A stretch of 64,000 nucleotides of DNA. Origin: Paraburkholderia silviterrae. GTDB taxonomy: Bacteria > Pseudomonadota > Gammaproteobacteria > Burkholderiales > Burkholderiaceae. Where the stretch lies: NCBI RefSeq assembly GCF_004353915.1, contig NZ_SMRP01000023.1, positions 65,281 to 129,280 on the forward strand, read 5' to 3'. The position numbers and the translations under genes were made by a program. Shown one piece after another: positions 43,876 to 53,383 of the stretch (position 1 is the stretch's first letter; the number at the start of each line of letters is the position of its first letter). Below the pieces are notes generated by a model, which searched no databases, was not told the DNA's origin, and was given only the letters and a program-made list of their open reading frames with translations.

Positions 43876-44790
43876 TCAGGACCGCGCGGCCCGCATCGAC
43901 GCGAGCCGCGCCCTCGCCCAGCCACCGAACACGTTCACGGCCAACCCGGCCATCACGAGCGCGGCGCCGCCGATCTGCGCGCCGGAGAGGCGCTCGCCGA
44001 GCAGCAGCGAGGCCGCCGCAAGCCCGACGATCGGCACGAGCAGCGAGAACGGCGCGACCTGGCTGGCCGGATACCTGGAGAGCAGCCGGCTCCAGAGGCT
44101 GTAGCCGAGCAAGGTGGCCACGAACGCGAGATAGACGATCGCGCCGATCGAATCGACGCCGATGCCCGCCATCGCCGCCTCGATGCGCTGCGGTCCCTCC
44201 ATGAAGTACGAGAGCACGAGGAACGGCAGCGGCGGAATCAGGCTCGCCCACACCACGAGCCCGACGAGATCCACCTGGCCCACCTTCTTCGTGACGATGT
44301 TGCCGAGCGCCCACATGCAGGCCGCACACAACGTGAGCACGAAGCCAGCGGCCGTCATCGTCTGGGCCCCCGCGCCTGCGGCCGCAGACGACTGCAGGCC
44401 GATCACCGCGAGCCCGGCCGCCGCGACCAGCAAACCGATCACGTTCTGCGCGCCAAAGCGCTCGCCAAGGAAGAGCGCCGCGAACACCAGCGTGAAGAAG
44501 GCCTGCGCCTGCAGCACGACGGAGGCGAGCCCGGCGGGCATGCCCACGTACATGGCAGTGAAGAGGAATACGAACTGCCCGAACGAGATCGTCGCGCCGT
44601 AAGCGAGCAGCCAGCGCAGCGGCAATTTCGGGCGCTTCACGAACAGCACTGCCGGAAACGCCGCCAGCAAGAAGCGCAGCGCGCCGAGCAGAAGCGGCGG
44701 CACGCCGTGCAGTCCCACTTTGATCACCACGAAATTCACGCCCCACGCGAGCACGACCACGAGCGCAAGCAGCAAGTCCTTCGGCGACAT
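43876..44790 (-). CDS. EamA-family (DMT) exporter
   Basis: A 304-residue inner-membrane protein with ten hydrophobic helices in two EamA repeats (LAWGVNFVVIKVGLHGVPPL in the first; LLGERLSGAQIGGAALVMAG in the second). It is closest in character to the O-acetylserine/cysteine exporter subgroup, but the substrate is unproven. The start at 44790 (MSPKDLLLAL) is chosen because upstream residues are Arg-rich and lack the first helix. Convergent with amiC. Confidence 0.88.
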   Translation of the reverse strand: MSPKDLLLALVVVLAWGVNFVVIKVGLHGVPPLLLGALRFLLAAFPAVLFVKRPKLPLRWLLAYGATISFGQFVFLFTAMYVGMPAGLASVVLQAQAFFTLVFAALFLGERFGAQNVIGLLVAAAGLAVIGLQSSAAAGAGAQTMTAAGFVLTLCAACMWALGNIVTKKVGQVDLVGLVVWASLIPPLPFLVLSYFMEGPQRIEAAMAGIGVDSIGAIVYLAFVATLLGYSLWSRLLSRYPASQVAPFSLLVPIVGLAAASLLLGERLSGAQIGGAALVMAGLAVNVFGGWARARLASMRAARS

Positions 44791-45035
44791 CTCCGGCTCC
44801 GTTGATTGTTCTGTCGAATACGCGAGTCTACCGGCGAGCGCGCGGCCGCGCTTGCGACGCCGCCACCGCGTCGCACGCCCACCTTCAAACGCCTGCTTCA
44901 AGCGCCTGCTTCGCTGGCGGCGCGCCGGCGAGGCCGGCGTTAGAATGGGCGCCTGCTCGCGCGCTCGCGCAAAGCGCCATCATGCGTGCCGGCGCGCGTA
45001 TAGCCTGTACCGTCCGACCCATCAAGGAAGCATCC

Positions 45036-45920
45036 ATGTCCTCATCGATCAAAGCGGTCCTCAAGCCCCACCAGCGCGACATCGGCAATCTCTATGTGCG
45101 CCGCGTGCTGCCCGCGATGGCCGCGCGCCTCGTCGGCCCGTTCATTTTCTTCGACCATATGGGGCCGGCCACGCTCGAGCCGGGCTCCGGCGTCGATGTG
45201 CGGCCGCATCCGCATATTGGACTCGCCACCGTCACGTATCTCTTCGACGGCGCGCTCATGCATCGCGACAGCATCGGCTCGGCGCAGGAGATCGTCCCCG
45301 GCGACGTCAACTGGATGACGGCGGGACGCGGCATCGTCCACTCCGAGCGCACGCCCGACGCAGCGCGCAAGACCGGTCTCACCATGCATGGCATCCAGAC
45401 CTGGGTCGCGCTGCCGCTCGAGCACGAAGACACCGAGCCCTCGTTCTTCCATCACGCCGCCGCCACGCTGCCGGCTATCGAGCGCAACGGCGTCTCGATG
45501 CGCGTGATCGCGGGCACGGCGTTCGGCGCGACCTCGCCTGTCGCGACTTTCTCGGGCACGCTCTACGTGGCCGCCGAGTTCGCGCCCGGCAGCGCCATCG
45601 CGCTCGACGCGGAGCATGAGGAGCGCGGCGTCTATCTCGTCGAGGGCGACCTCAGCATCGACGGCACGCCGCTCGAGCGATACACCATGGCCGTGCTGAC
45701 GCCAAACGAAACCGTCACGCTCGCGAGCACGAACGGGGCGCGTGTGATGCTGCTCGGGGGCGAGAAGCTCGAGGGCGAGCGCTTCATCGAATGGAACTTC
45801 GTCGCCAGCTCGCGCGAGAAGATCGAAGCCGCCAAGGCCGCCTGGACGCGCCAGGAAATGGGGCACGTCCCCGGCGAGACCGAATGGATTCCGCTGCCCG
45901 AGAAGAGGCCGCAACATTGA
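45036..45920 (+). CDS. Pirin-family protein
   Basis: A 294-residue bicupin. The N-terminal cupin contains the metal-binding HPHIGLATVTYLFDG (about 58-72) with DVRPHPHIG, and GRGIVHSERTP near 99. The C-terminal cupin contains GGEKLEGERFIEWNFVAS. Family members act as quercetinases or as redox/transcription modulators, so the role is open. Start 45036 (MSSSIKAV) begins the conserved segment. The next gene (thioredoxin/TPR) is 56 bp downstream. Confidence 0.92.
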   Translation: MSSSIKAVLKPHQRDIGNLYVRRVLPAMAARLVGPFIFFDHMGPATLEPGSGVDVRPHPHIGLATVTYLFDGALMHRDSIGSAQEIVPGDVNWMTAGRGIVHSERTPDAARKTGLTMHGIQTWVALPLEHEDTEPSFFHHAAATLPAIERNGVSMRVIAGTAFGATSPVATFSGTLYVAAEFAPGSAIALDAEHEERGVYLVEGDLSIDGTPLERYTMAVLTPNETVTLASTNGARVMLLGGEKLEGERFIEWNFVASSREKIEAAKAAWTRQEMGHVPGETEWIPLPEKRPQH

Positions 45921-45976
45921 AGCGCGCCGATTCGCCCTCATCTTCAGGTGTAACGGATTTCCCCAACGAGGACGCA

Positions 45977-46825
45977 ATGGATACCACCCTGGCCACTTTT
46001 GAAAAGGACGTGATCGAGGCGTCGGCGCTCGCGCCGGTGCTGGTCGACTTCTGGGCGCCGTGGTGCGGCCCGTGCAAGTCGCTCGGGCCGATGCTCGAAA
46101 AACTCGAAGCCGAGTACGCGGGCAAATGGAAGCTCGTTAAGGTCAATGTCGACGAGAACCAGGAGCTCGCCGCCCACTTCCAGGTGCGCAGCATTCCGCA
46201 CGTGGTGGCCTTCGTCGACCAGCGGCCGGTGGATCAGTTCATCGGCGTGCTGTCCGAGGGTCAGCTGCGCGAGTTTCTCGACCGCCTGATTCCCGACTCC
46301 GCACAAGCCGCGCGCCAGGCCGCCCAGGAAGCGCTCGCCGAAGGCCGCCGCGACGACGCCTATGAGGCGCTACAAGCCGCGCTCGCCTTCGACCCAGGCT
46401 TTGACGAGGCGCGCATGGACCTGATCGAGCTGCTGCTCGCCGACAACCGCGCCGACGAAGCGCACAGCGAAGTCGAGCTGCTCTCGCCGAAGACCACGCA
46501 AGGCATCGACCCGCGCTTTAACGCGCTCAAGACGCGTCTCGAGGCGCTCGACGCCGCCGCCGACCTGCCGCCCACCGACGCGCTCGAAGCCCAGGTGGCC
46601 GCGCACCCCGAAGATCTCGAAGCGCGCTTCGATCTCGCGAGCGCCCTGATCGCGCGGCGCAAGTACGCGGATGCGCTCGAGAATTTGCTCGAGATCGTCA
46701 AGCGCGACCGCACGTTCCGCGACGACATCGGCCGCAAGACCATGCTCTCGGTGTTCGATCTCGCGTCGCATCAGCCGCAGCTCGTGAGTGAATGGCGACG
46801 CAAGCTGAGCGCCACGCTGAACTGA
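45977..46825 (+). CDS. cnoX: Thioredoxin-TPR chaperedoxin (CnoX/YbbN-like)
   Basis: A 282-residue cytosolic protein with a thioredoxin domain at 1-110, an intact active site FWAPWCGPCKSLGPML and the cis-Pro in RSIPHVVAF. The C-terminal TPR region spans about 115-282 (ALAEGRRDDAYEALQAALAF). This is the CnoX/YbbN layout, which protects substrates from over-oxidation and hands them to chaperones. Unlike E. coli CnoX, both active-site cysteines are retained, so oxidoreductase activity is likely. Start 45977 (MDTTLATFEK). Confidence 0.92.
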   Translation: MDTTLATFEKDVIEASALAPVLVDFWAPWCGPCKSLGPMLEKLEAEYAGKWKLVKVNVDENQELAAHFQVRSIPHVVAFVDQRPVDQFIGVLSEGQLREFLDRLIPDSAQAARQAAQEALAEGRRDDAYEALQAALAFDPGFDEARMDLIELLLADNRADEAHSEVELLSPKTTQGIDPRFNALKTRLEALDAAADLPPTDALEAQVAAHPEDLEARFDLASALIARRKYADALENLLEIVKRDRTFRDDIGRKTMLSVFDLASHQPQLVSEWRRKLSATLN

Positions 46826-46861
46826 GCACGGCGCCCACCGGTCTACCCGGCGCACAAACGA

Positions 46862-46893
46862 AAACGCACGGCCATGACCGTGCGTTTTTTTTT
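46862..46893 (+). terminator. Rho-independent terminator
   Basis: aaacgcacgg pairs with ccgtgcgttt around ccatga and continues into a run of nine T. Closes cnoX. The A-run before the stem suggests it also works for tcdA on the other strand. Confidence 0.88.
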
Positions 46894-46957
46894 CACCTGC
46901 GTTCTTTTGCCTGTGCGCGGCCGCAGCCGGCTCGAGCATGACTGACCATGAGCGCCT

Positions 46958-47839
46958 TCAGCCCGCCGCGGCCCGATGCGCGAGCGCGCGCAGCACATAC
47001 GCCGCGGCGGCAAAGCCGAAGCTCGCCGTCACGCACACGCTCGAGCCGAAGCCCGCGCAATTCAGGCCCACCGGCCCGTGGTGACCGGGCGAGGTGCTCA
47101 CGTGCTCGGCCTCGCTGTCGATGTCGCAAACGGCGACTTCCGGGTAGATGAGCGGCTCGTCGGAATACACGGCGCTCACCTTGAAACGCGCCTTGGGGCC
47201 GCGCGGGAAGCCATGATGCTTGCGCAATTGCCCGCGCACCTTCGAGAGCAGCGGGTCCTGAATGGTGAGGGCGAGATCGTCGATGCGAATGCGCGTGGGG
47301 TCGAGCTGGCCGCCCGCGCCGCCCACGGTGATGAGCGGCACGCGATGCTCGACGCACCAGGCGATCAGCGCGGTCTTGGTGCGCACGCTGTCGATGGCGT
47401 CCACCACGTAGTCGAAGCCAGCGCCGAGCAGCGCATCGAAATTCGACGGCTCGACGAAATCCTCGACGAGCCGCACGTCGCAGGCCGGATCGATGAGCTT
47501 GATGCGCTCGGCCATCGCCTCGACCTTCGGCTTGCCGTAGTTGCCGTCGAGCGCGTGGATCTGGCGGTTGGTATTGCTCTCCGCGACGTTGTCGAGGTCG
47601 ATGAGCGTGAGCGTGCCGATCGCGCTGCGCGCGAGCGCCTCCGCGACCCACGAGCCCACCCCGCCAATGCCGATCACGGCCACGTGCGCCCGCTCGAAAG
47701 CCTCGAGCGCGGGTGCGCCATAAAGCCGCGCCACGCCGCCAAAGCGGCGCGCCCGGTCGGCAACATCGGCCGCGGCGGGCGCGGTAAGATCGGCGAGGCC
47801 GGTGGAACCGGCGGAAGCGGAAAGCGGTGTACTGGACAT
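46958..47839 (-). CDS. tcdA: tRNA cyclic-t6A dehydratase (TcdA/CsdL)
   Basis: A 293-residue E1/ThiF-like ATP-dependent enzyme that cyclises t6A37 in tRNA. HVAVIGIGGVGSWVAEALARS near 52 is the nucleotide-binding loop. DLDNVAESNTNRQIHAL near 80 and DYVVDAIDSVRTK near 140 are diagnostic. The YPEVAVCDID segment replaces the MoeB zinc site, separating it from MoeB/ThiF. Start 47839 is chosen at MSSTPLSA because the longer frame is Arg/Cys-rich noise. Confidence 0.92.
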   Translation of the reverse strand: MSSTPLSASAGSTGLADLTAPAAADVADRARRFGGVARLYGAPALEAFERAHVAVIGIGGVGSWVAEALARSAIGTLTLIDLDNVAESNTNRQIHALDGNYGKPKVEAMAERIKLIDPACDVRLVEDFVEPSNFDALLGAGFDYVVDAIDSVRTKTALIAWCVEHRVPLITVGGAGGQLDPTRIRIDDLALTIQDPLLSKVRGQLRKHHGFPRGPKARFKVSAVYSDEPLIYPEVAVCDIDSEAEHVSTSPGHHGPVGLNCAGFGSSVCVTASFGFAAAAYVLRALAHRAAAG

Positions 47840-48030
47840 GGCAATAGCGGATCGAAAGCGGACCGATCGCGCACTGTCACGGTCCTTGAGAACGCATATT
47901 TTGCCTGATCGCGACCAAACGGGCTGCCCCCAGGCCGATCCCGGCGCGGGCGCTGCGCCCCTGGTGCGTTGCCGCTGCCTTCGCCGCTGTCTTCGATATA
48001 CTTGTCCGCATTGAAGCGCCCGCATAAAAC

Positions 48031-48666
48031 ATGACCTCGCTCGCCGACCTCCGCAAGAACTACTCGCTCGGTTCGCTCGACGCATCCGACGTCGACCCTG
48101 ACCCGATCCGCCAATTCCAGACCTGGTTCAGCCAGGCGCTCGACGCCAGGCTGCCCGAACCGAACGCGATGACCGTCGCGACCGTCGATGCAGAGGGCCG
48201 CCCCGCCGCGCGCATCCTGCTGATCAAGGGCGTGGACGAACGCGGCTTCGTGTTTTTCACCAATTACGATAGCCGCAAGGGCCGCGAGCTCGCCGCCAAT
48301 CCGCATGCGGCGCTGCTCTTCCACTGGATCGAGCTCGAGCGTCAGGTGCGCATCGAAGGCCGGGTCGAAAAAACCAGCGATGCCGAAAGCGACGCGTATT
48401 TCCAGTCGCGCCCGCTCGGCTCGCGCATCGGCGCGTGGGCTTCGGAGCAGAGCGCCGTGATCGGCAGCCGCGCCGAGCTCGAAGCGCGCGAGCGCGAGAT
48501 CGGTGCGCAGTACGGCGAGCATCCGCCGCGGCCGCCGCACTGGGGCGGCTACCGGCTCGTACCAGGCGCCATCGAGTTCTGGCAAGGGCGTCCGTCGCGG
48601 CTGCACGACCGCATCCGCTATACACGGGACGGCGCCGCATGGCGCATCGAGCGGCTCGCCCCCTGA
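48031..48666 (+). CDS. pdxH: Pyridoxamine 5'-phosphate oxidase
   Basis: A 211-residue FMN enzyme that makes PLP from PNP or PMP. NAMTVATVDAEGRPAARIL near 45, FFTNYDSRKGREL near 75, YFQSRPLGSRIGAWASEQS near 123 and the C-terminal WQGRPSRLHDRIRY/WRIERLAP are the complete family signature. PLP produced here serves AsdA and KynU of this window among others. Divergent from tcdA. Confidence 0.96.
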   Translation: MTSLADLRKNYSLGSLDASDVDPDPIRQFQTWFSQALDARLPEPNAMTVATVDAEGRPAARILLIKGVDERGFVFFTNYDSRKGRELAANPHAALLFHWIELERQVRIEGRVEKTSDAESDAYFQSRPLGSRIGAWASEQSAVIGSRAELEAREREIGAQYGEHPPRPPHWGGYRLVPGAIEFWQGRPSRLHDRIRYTRDGAAWRIERLAP

Positions 48667-48911
48667 TCCAGCGCGGCTTCTCGAAGGTTTCGCAGGGCTC
48701 CTGCGCATCACCTCGTAGTACCCAGCTTCACCCCGCATCACGCGCGCGCCGCAGTTCACCGCGGCGCTGCGCCAATCGATTTTGCCTCGTAGCACGCATT
48801 GCAATTCGCTTTTGTCTTTGGGCTTGATCCGTTCATCGGAACGCAACCATCCCGCAGGGGACCGGAGTCAGTGCGCAAGCACGCACTCCGGATCGACACG
48901 GAGAGAAACGC

Positions 48912-50126
48912 ATGTTCTGGGAGAAAAAACTCGCACAGTGGGTCGACGAAGTCCGCAACCAGGCCAACCTGCCCGCGCGGCTCGTGCTCTGGAGCGGCCA
49001 GCAGTACGACTTCGGCCACTTCGCCGCCCCGCAGGTCACGCTGAAGGTCAACAGCGCATCGGCGCTGCCGCTCTTGCTCGAACCGAGCCTCGACAATCTC
49101 GGCGAGGCCTACGTGAAGGGCAAGATCGACATTGAAGGCCGGCTCGCCGACATCATCGACATCAGCTACTCGCTCGCGCGCAACACCCTTTCGAGCGCGG
49201 GCAAGCTCGCACGGGTGCGCCGCTACTTCACGCACTCGAAGAGCACCGACCAGCGCGCCATCCAGTACCACTACGACGTCTCGAACGACTTCTACAAGCT
49301 GTGGCTCGACGAGAACATGGTCTATTCGTGCGCGTACTTCGAGAACGGCGACGAAGACATCGGCACCGCGCAGCTCAAGAAAATCGACCACATCCTCACC
49401 AAGATCCAGCTGCAGCCGGGCCAGACGCTGCTCGACATCGGCTGCGGCTGGGGCGCGCTCGTGCTGCGAGCGGCGCAGAAGTTCGGCGCGCGCTGCGTGG
49501 GCGTGACGCTCTCGCAGAACCAGTTCGACCTCGCCACCGAGCGCGTGAAGGCCGCAGGGCTCGCCGATCGCATCGAGATCCGCCTGCAGGACTATCGCGA
49601 CATTCAGGGCCAGTTCGACCGCATCACGAGCGTGGGCATGTTCGAGCACGTCGGGCGCAAGAACCTGCCCGGCTATTTCACGAAGGTGCGTGAGTTGCTC
49701 GCCGACGACGGCGTCGCCATGAACCACGGCATCACGTCGAGCGACGCCGAGAGCGGCGAGACGGCGCTGGGCGGCGGCGAGTTCATCGACCGCTACGTCT
49801 TTCCTGACGGCGAGCTGCCGCACATCGGCCTCGCGCTCGAGGCGGCGCAGCGCGGCGGGCTCGAGGCGGTTGACGTGGAAAGCCTGCGCCGTCACTATGC
49901 GCACACGCTCGGAATCTGGGCAGAAAACTTCGAGGCGCGCGCCGAGGAAGCGAAAAAGCTCGTCGACGACGAGAAGTTCCGCATCTGGCGCGTCTATCTG
50001 GCGGGTTGCGCGTACGCGTTCGAGCACGACGACGTGTCGATCTACCAGATCGTCTGCCGCAAGGCGGGTCGCAGCGCAAAGACGCTGCCATGGTCGCGCC
50101 GCTATATGTACGAAAAGCCGCTCTGA
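48912..50126 (+). CDS. cfa: Cyclopropane-fatty-acyl-phospholipid synthase
   Basis: A 404-residue SAM-dependent enzyme that adds a methylene bridge to unsaturated acyl chains in membrane phospholipids. IQYHYDVSNDFYKLWLDENM near 116 and MVYSCAYF are family hallmarks, LDIGCGWGALVLRA near 172 is the SAM-binding loop, and FEHVGRKNLPGYF follows near 240. The N-terminal ~95 residues form the lipid-binding domain. The 245-bp gap upstream probably holds its promoter. A terminator follows. Confidence 0.95.
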   Translation: MFWEKKLAQWVDEVRNQANLPARLVLWSGQQYDFGHFAAPQVTLKVNSASALPLLLEPSLDNLGEAYVKGKIDIEGRLADIIDISYSLARNTLSSAGKLARVRRYFTHSKSTDQRAIQYHYDVSNDFYKLWLDENMVYSCAYFENGDEDIGTAQLKKIDHILTKIQLQPGQTLLDIGCGWGALVLRAAQKFGARCVGVTLSQNQFDLATERVKAAGLADRIEIRLQDYRDIQGQFDRITSVGMFEHVGRKNLPGYFTKVRELLADDGVAMNHGITSSDAESGETALGGGEFIDRYVFPDGELPHIGLALEAAQRGGLEAVDVESLRRHYAHTLGIWAENFEARAEEAKKLVDDEKFRIWRVYLAGCAYAFEHDDVSIYQIVCRKAGRSAKTLPWSRRYMYEKPL

Positions 50127-50153
50127 CGCCGCTGTGATGGATCGGCAAGCCGT

Positions 50154-50193
50154 GCAGCGGCGCAGGCATCGGCCCGCGCCGCTGCGTTTTTTT
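50154..50193 (+). terminator. Rho-independent terminator of cfa
   Basis: gcagcggcgc pairs with gcgccgctgc and is followed by seven T. Confidence 0.85.
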
Positions 50194-50282
50194 GCGGGAA
50201 GGCGCGCTTGCCAGCCGTGCCCGAGCCTGGCCCATTGCGGCGAGCGGCTTTGACCACCCGATCGCCACCACGACTCAAACGC

Positions 50283-51845
50283 ATGAACGAACGCGACGAC
50301 GGCCTTTTCGGGGCACTAGAGAACGACGGCTCCGGCGCGGGGCCGCAAGAGGATGACGACGAAGCTCGCAGCGCGACACGCCCTTCGAGGCAAGTGGGCC
50401 GCACGGTCGAGCGGCGCAATACGCGCGCCGCGCACGCCGACGCGCAGCCCGACACCCAGACCGACCTGTTCGGCTTCGTGCCGCCCGAGCCGCGTGAGCC
50501 ACAGTCCGGGCGCGCCGCGCGCCGGAAGGCCGCCGATGCCGCGGCCGCGGAATCGGACGGCGACGACGAGTCCGTCATGCGCGAACGCCCAACGCAGTCA
50601 AAGGCCGCGAAGCCGGCCCAATCGGCGCCCGATTCGCCCGATTCGCCCGCCCCGCGCCGCCGGGCGAAAGGCGTGCTGCCCGCCATTCCCGACCAGGGCG
50701 TGCTCGATCTCGCCGCCGAACTGCCGCCGGGCGTGCGCCTGGGCACCTCGTCGTGGTCGTTCCCGGGCTGGCGCGGCATCATCTACGGCGACGACTACAG
50801 CAACTCCAAGCTTGCGCGCGAGGGGCTCGCCGCCTATGGCGCGCATCCGCTCTTGCGCTCGGTGAGCATCGACCGCTCGTTCTACGCACCGCTCACCGTC
50901 ACCGACTACCTGCGCTACGCCCAGCAGGTGCCGGACCACTTCCGCTTCATCGTGAAAGCGCCCGCGCTCATCACCGATGCGAGCGTGCGCGGCGATCGCG
51001 GCGAGCCGGTCTCGGCCAATCCGTGCTTCCTGAACGCCGATCTCGCCGCACGCGAATTCGTCGAGCCGTGCCTCGCGGGGCTTGGCGCAAAAGCGGGCGC
51101 GCTCGTGTTCCAGTTCCCGCCGCTGCCCGACCAGTTGCTCGCCGATCCGGCCGCGTTCGTCGAGCGTCTCGCGGCCTTTCTCGCCGCGCTGCCGCCGCTG
51201 CCCAAGTCTAATCCGGCGCCCGCGCCGAATCCGGCGTCGGCACAAAGTCCCGAGGTCAGCGACGCGAGCTCCCGCAGTGCACCCTCGGGTGATGCGCCCT
51301 CCAGCGACGCGCCCTCTAGTGACGCGCTCTCCAGTGACGCGCTCTCCGGCGGCACGCTCTCCAGCGATGCGCCATCGGCCGGCGCCCCGTTCGGCGACGG
51401 CCCGTGCTACGCCGTCGAGATCCGCGACGGCATCCTGCTCACGCCGCGCTTCGTGCGGACGCTGCGCGCGGCGGGCGTGCGCTACTGCGTCGGGTTGCAC
51501 GCGCGCATGCCCGACCCGCTGCGCCAGGCCGCCGCGCTCGCGCTGATGGACGGGGAAGCGCCCGCGGGCCCGCTGATCGTGCGCTGGAGCCTGCACAGCG
51601 GCTTCAAGTACGAACAGGCGAAAGCGCGCTACGAGCCGTTCGACAAGCTCGTCGACGAAGACCCGCACACGCGCGACGCGCTCGCCGAACTGGCTGCGCG
51701 CTACGCGATCGCGGGCCAGCCGGTGCTGATCACGACCAACAACAAGGCGGAAGGCTCGGCGCCGCTGACCTGCGCGAAACTCGCACGCGCCATCGCCGAC
51801 GAAATGCTCCGCATGCGCAGCGAAAGCGCCTCGACGGCCGAATAA
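50283..51845 (+). CDS. DUF72 protein with repetitive insert
   Basis: A 520-residue DUF72 (YecE-like TIM-barrel) protein. The core starts at about residue 150 with VRLGTSSWSFPGWRG and continues with IDRSFYAP, FRFIVKAPALITD and KAGALVFQFPPLPDQL, then resumes after an insert with CYAVEIRDGILLTPRFV and TNNKAEGSAP. The N-terminal ~145 residues are charged and low in complexity, and the ~70-residue insert (about 310-380) encodes Ser/Ala/Pro/Asp repeats. Core members are about 250-300 residues. The biochemical function of DUF72 is unknown. Start 50283 (MNERDDGLF). Confidence 0.85.
   Translation: MNERDDGLFGALENDGSGAGPQEDDDEARSATRPSRQVGRTVERRNTRAAHADAQPDTQTDLFGFVPPEPREPQSGRAARRKAADAAAAESDGDDESVMRERPTQSKAAKPAQSAPDSPDSPAPRRRAKGVLPAIPDQGVLDLAAELPPGVRLGTSSWSFPGWRGIIYGDDYSNSKLAREGLAAYGAHPLLRSVSIDRSFYAPLTVTDYLRYAQQVPDHFRFIVKAPALITDASVRGDRGEPVSANPCFLNADLAAREFVEPCLAGLGAKAGALVFQFPPLPDQLLADPAAFVERLAAFLAALPPLPKSNPAPAPNPASAQSPEVSDASSRSAPSGDAPSSDAPSSDALSSDALSGGTLSSDAPSAGAPFGDGPCYAVEIRDGILLTPRFVRTLRAAGVRYCVGLHARMPDPLRQAAALALMDGEAPAGPLIVRWSLHSGFKYEQAKARYEPFDKLVDEDPHTRDALAELAARYAIAGQPVLITTNNKAEGSAPLTCAKLARAIADEMLRMRSESASTAE
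51285..51389 (+). repeat. Seven 15-bp tandem repeats inside the DUF72 gene
   Basis: Units such as tccagtgacgcgctc repeat in frame seven times, encoding variants of S-S-D-A-P/L. They are diverged at third positions. The array lies in a loop insertion between conserved barrel segments. Confidence 0.88.
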
Positions 51846-51860
51846 AGTCCGACATAAAGC

Positions 51861-51896
51861 GGCGGGCGCGGTTCAGAAGCCTGAACCGCGCCCGCC
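51861..51896. terminator. Perfect 16-bp hairpin between convergent genes
   Basis: ggcgggcgcggttcag pairs exactly with ctgaaccgcgcccgcc around aagc, between the DUF72 gene and msrA. Confidence 0.75.
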
Positions 51897-51923
51897 GTCC
51901 CTATCAACGCGCTTGCGCGCCGC

Positions 51924-52472
51924 TCACTCGGCCTTGAGCCGATGCGCGAACTTCTGACGAAACTTCGCCACCTTGGGCGCGACCACGAACGCGCAATAGC
52001 CCTGGTTCGGATGCTGCGCGAAGTAGTTCTGGTGATACGCCTCGGCGGGGAAATAGTTGCCGTCGAGCGGCACCACCTGGGTGACGATTTCGCCGTCGTA
52101 GACGCCTTCGGCCTTCAGCTCGCGGATCGCCTGCAGCGCCGTCTCGCGCTGCGCCTCCGAATCCGTGAAGACCACCGAGCGATACTGCGTGCCGACGTCG
52201 TTGCCCTGGCGGTTCAACTGGGTCGGATCGTGAATCGCGAAGAAGATGTCCAGGATCTCGCGATAGCCGATCTTCGCCGGATCGAAATCCACTTTCACGA
52301 CTTCCGCGTGGCCCGTGTCGCCATTGCAAACCTGCTCGTAGGACGGGTTCGCGGCATGGCCGCCCGCGTAGCCGGACTCCACCGCCACCACGCCGTCCAC
52401 GCGCAGATACACCGCCTCCAGGCACCAGAAACATCCGCCGCCGAGCGTGGCGGTTTCGATCGTTTGACTCAT
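51924..52472 (-). CDS. msrA: Peptide methionine sulfoxide reductase A
   Basis: A 182-residue repair enzyme that reduces methionine-S-sulfoxide. The catalytic Cys is in GGGCFWCLEAVY at the N-terminus. SGYAGGHAANPSYEQVCNGD and GTQYRSVVFT are conserved, and a resolving Cys lies in NQGYCAFVV near the end. Convergent with the DUF72 gene. Confidence 0.96.
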   Translation of the reverse strand: MSQTIETATLGGGCFWCLEAVYLRVDGVVAVESGYAGGHAANPSYEQVCNGDTGHAEVVKVDFDPAKIGYREILDIFFAIHDPTQLNRQGNDVGTQYRSVVFTDSEAQRETALQAIRELKAEGVYDGEIVTQVVPLDGNYFPAEAYHQNYFAQHPNQGYCAFVVAPKVAKFRQKFAHRLKAE

Positions 52473-52716
52473 GCTGCACTCTCCTTTGATGCCGCGCCGG
52501 CCCCATTGCCGTGAGATCCGCAGGCCCGCGCAGATATTCGCTGATTTCCCGCGCCAACCGAAGCAGCCAGGCCAATGAGCCGCCGCCCGCCGCTTTTCGT
52601 TAAAATTGGGACAATTCGCCGAAATTACACATGACGTTTACACCGACTCCCGCCTGCGCCGCCCGCCCCATCCAGCTCACGCCGGACACGCGCCCCAATG
52701 CCCGGGGCCTGCGCCC

Positions 52717-53241
52717 ATGACCCGCCGCGCCAGCCCACCCAACTTCGACGACGGCGCGTTCCGCCGTGCGCTCGGCCAGTTCGCCACCGGCGTGACCGTC
52801 ATCACGACGCGCGCGCCCGACGGGCAGCTGATCGGCATCACCGCGAGCTCGTTCAACTCGGTCTCGCTCAGCCCGCCGCTCGTGCTGTGGAGCCTCGCCA
52901 CGCGCTCGGCGTCGATGCCGGTGTTCCGCAGCAACAGCCATTATGTGGTGAATGTGCTCGCCGCGTCGCAGCTCGACCTGTGCAAGCGCTTCGCCACCGT
53001 GAAAGGCGACCGCTTCGAAGGCGTCTCGCACGCGGCCGGCGACAGCGGCATGCCCGTGCTCGACGGCGCCATCGCGTGGTTCGAGTGCCATAACCGCAGC
53101 CGCTACGACGAAGGCGATCACGTGATCTTCGTGGGCGAGGTGGAGCGCTGCGGCGTTCGCGAACCGGGCGAAGACAGTAGCGACAACGGCGCGCCGCTCG
53201 TGTTCCACGCCGGCGCCTTTCATCAGTTGCTGCCGCTCTAG
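52717..53241 (+). CDS. Flavin reductase-like protein
   Basis: A 174-residue FMN-binding split-barrel protein of the flavin reductase family (HpaC-like), supplying reduced flavin to a monooxygenase or acting alone. ALGQFATGVTVITTRAPDG near 18, ITASSFNSVSLSPPLVLWSL near 42 and FHAGAFHQL at the end are typical. No partner oxygenase is adjacent. Start 52717 (MTRRASPP) is taken as the first in-frame Met with family similarity downstream. Confidence 0.9.
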   Translation: MTRRASPPNFDDGAFRRALGQFATGVTVITTRAPDGQLIGITASSFNSVSLSPPLVLWSLATRSASMPVFRSNSHYVVNVLAASQLDLCKRFATVKGDRFEGVSHAAGDSGMPVLDGAIAWFECHNRSRYDEGDHVIFVGEVERCGVREPGEDSSDNGAPLVFHAGAFHQLLPL

Positions 53242-53383
53242 GCCGCGGCAAACGCAAGCGCAAGCGCCTCGAAAGGCGCAGCCGGCCAAACCGCTACCCT
53301 TGCCGCCGCCGGGCGCGGCAGCTCGAAAGCGGCCCACACATGGCCAAACGGGAGAGAACGGAACCCCGCAGGGCCGAGCGCAT

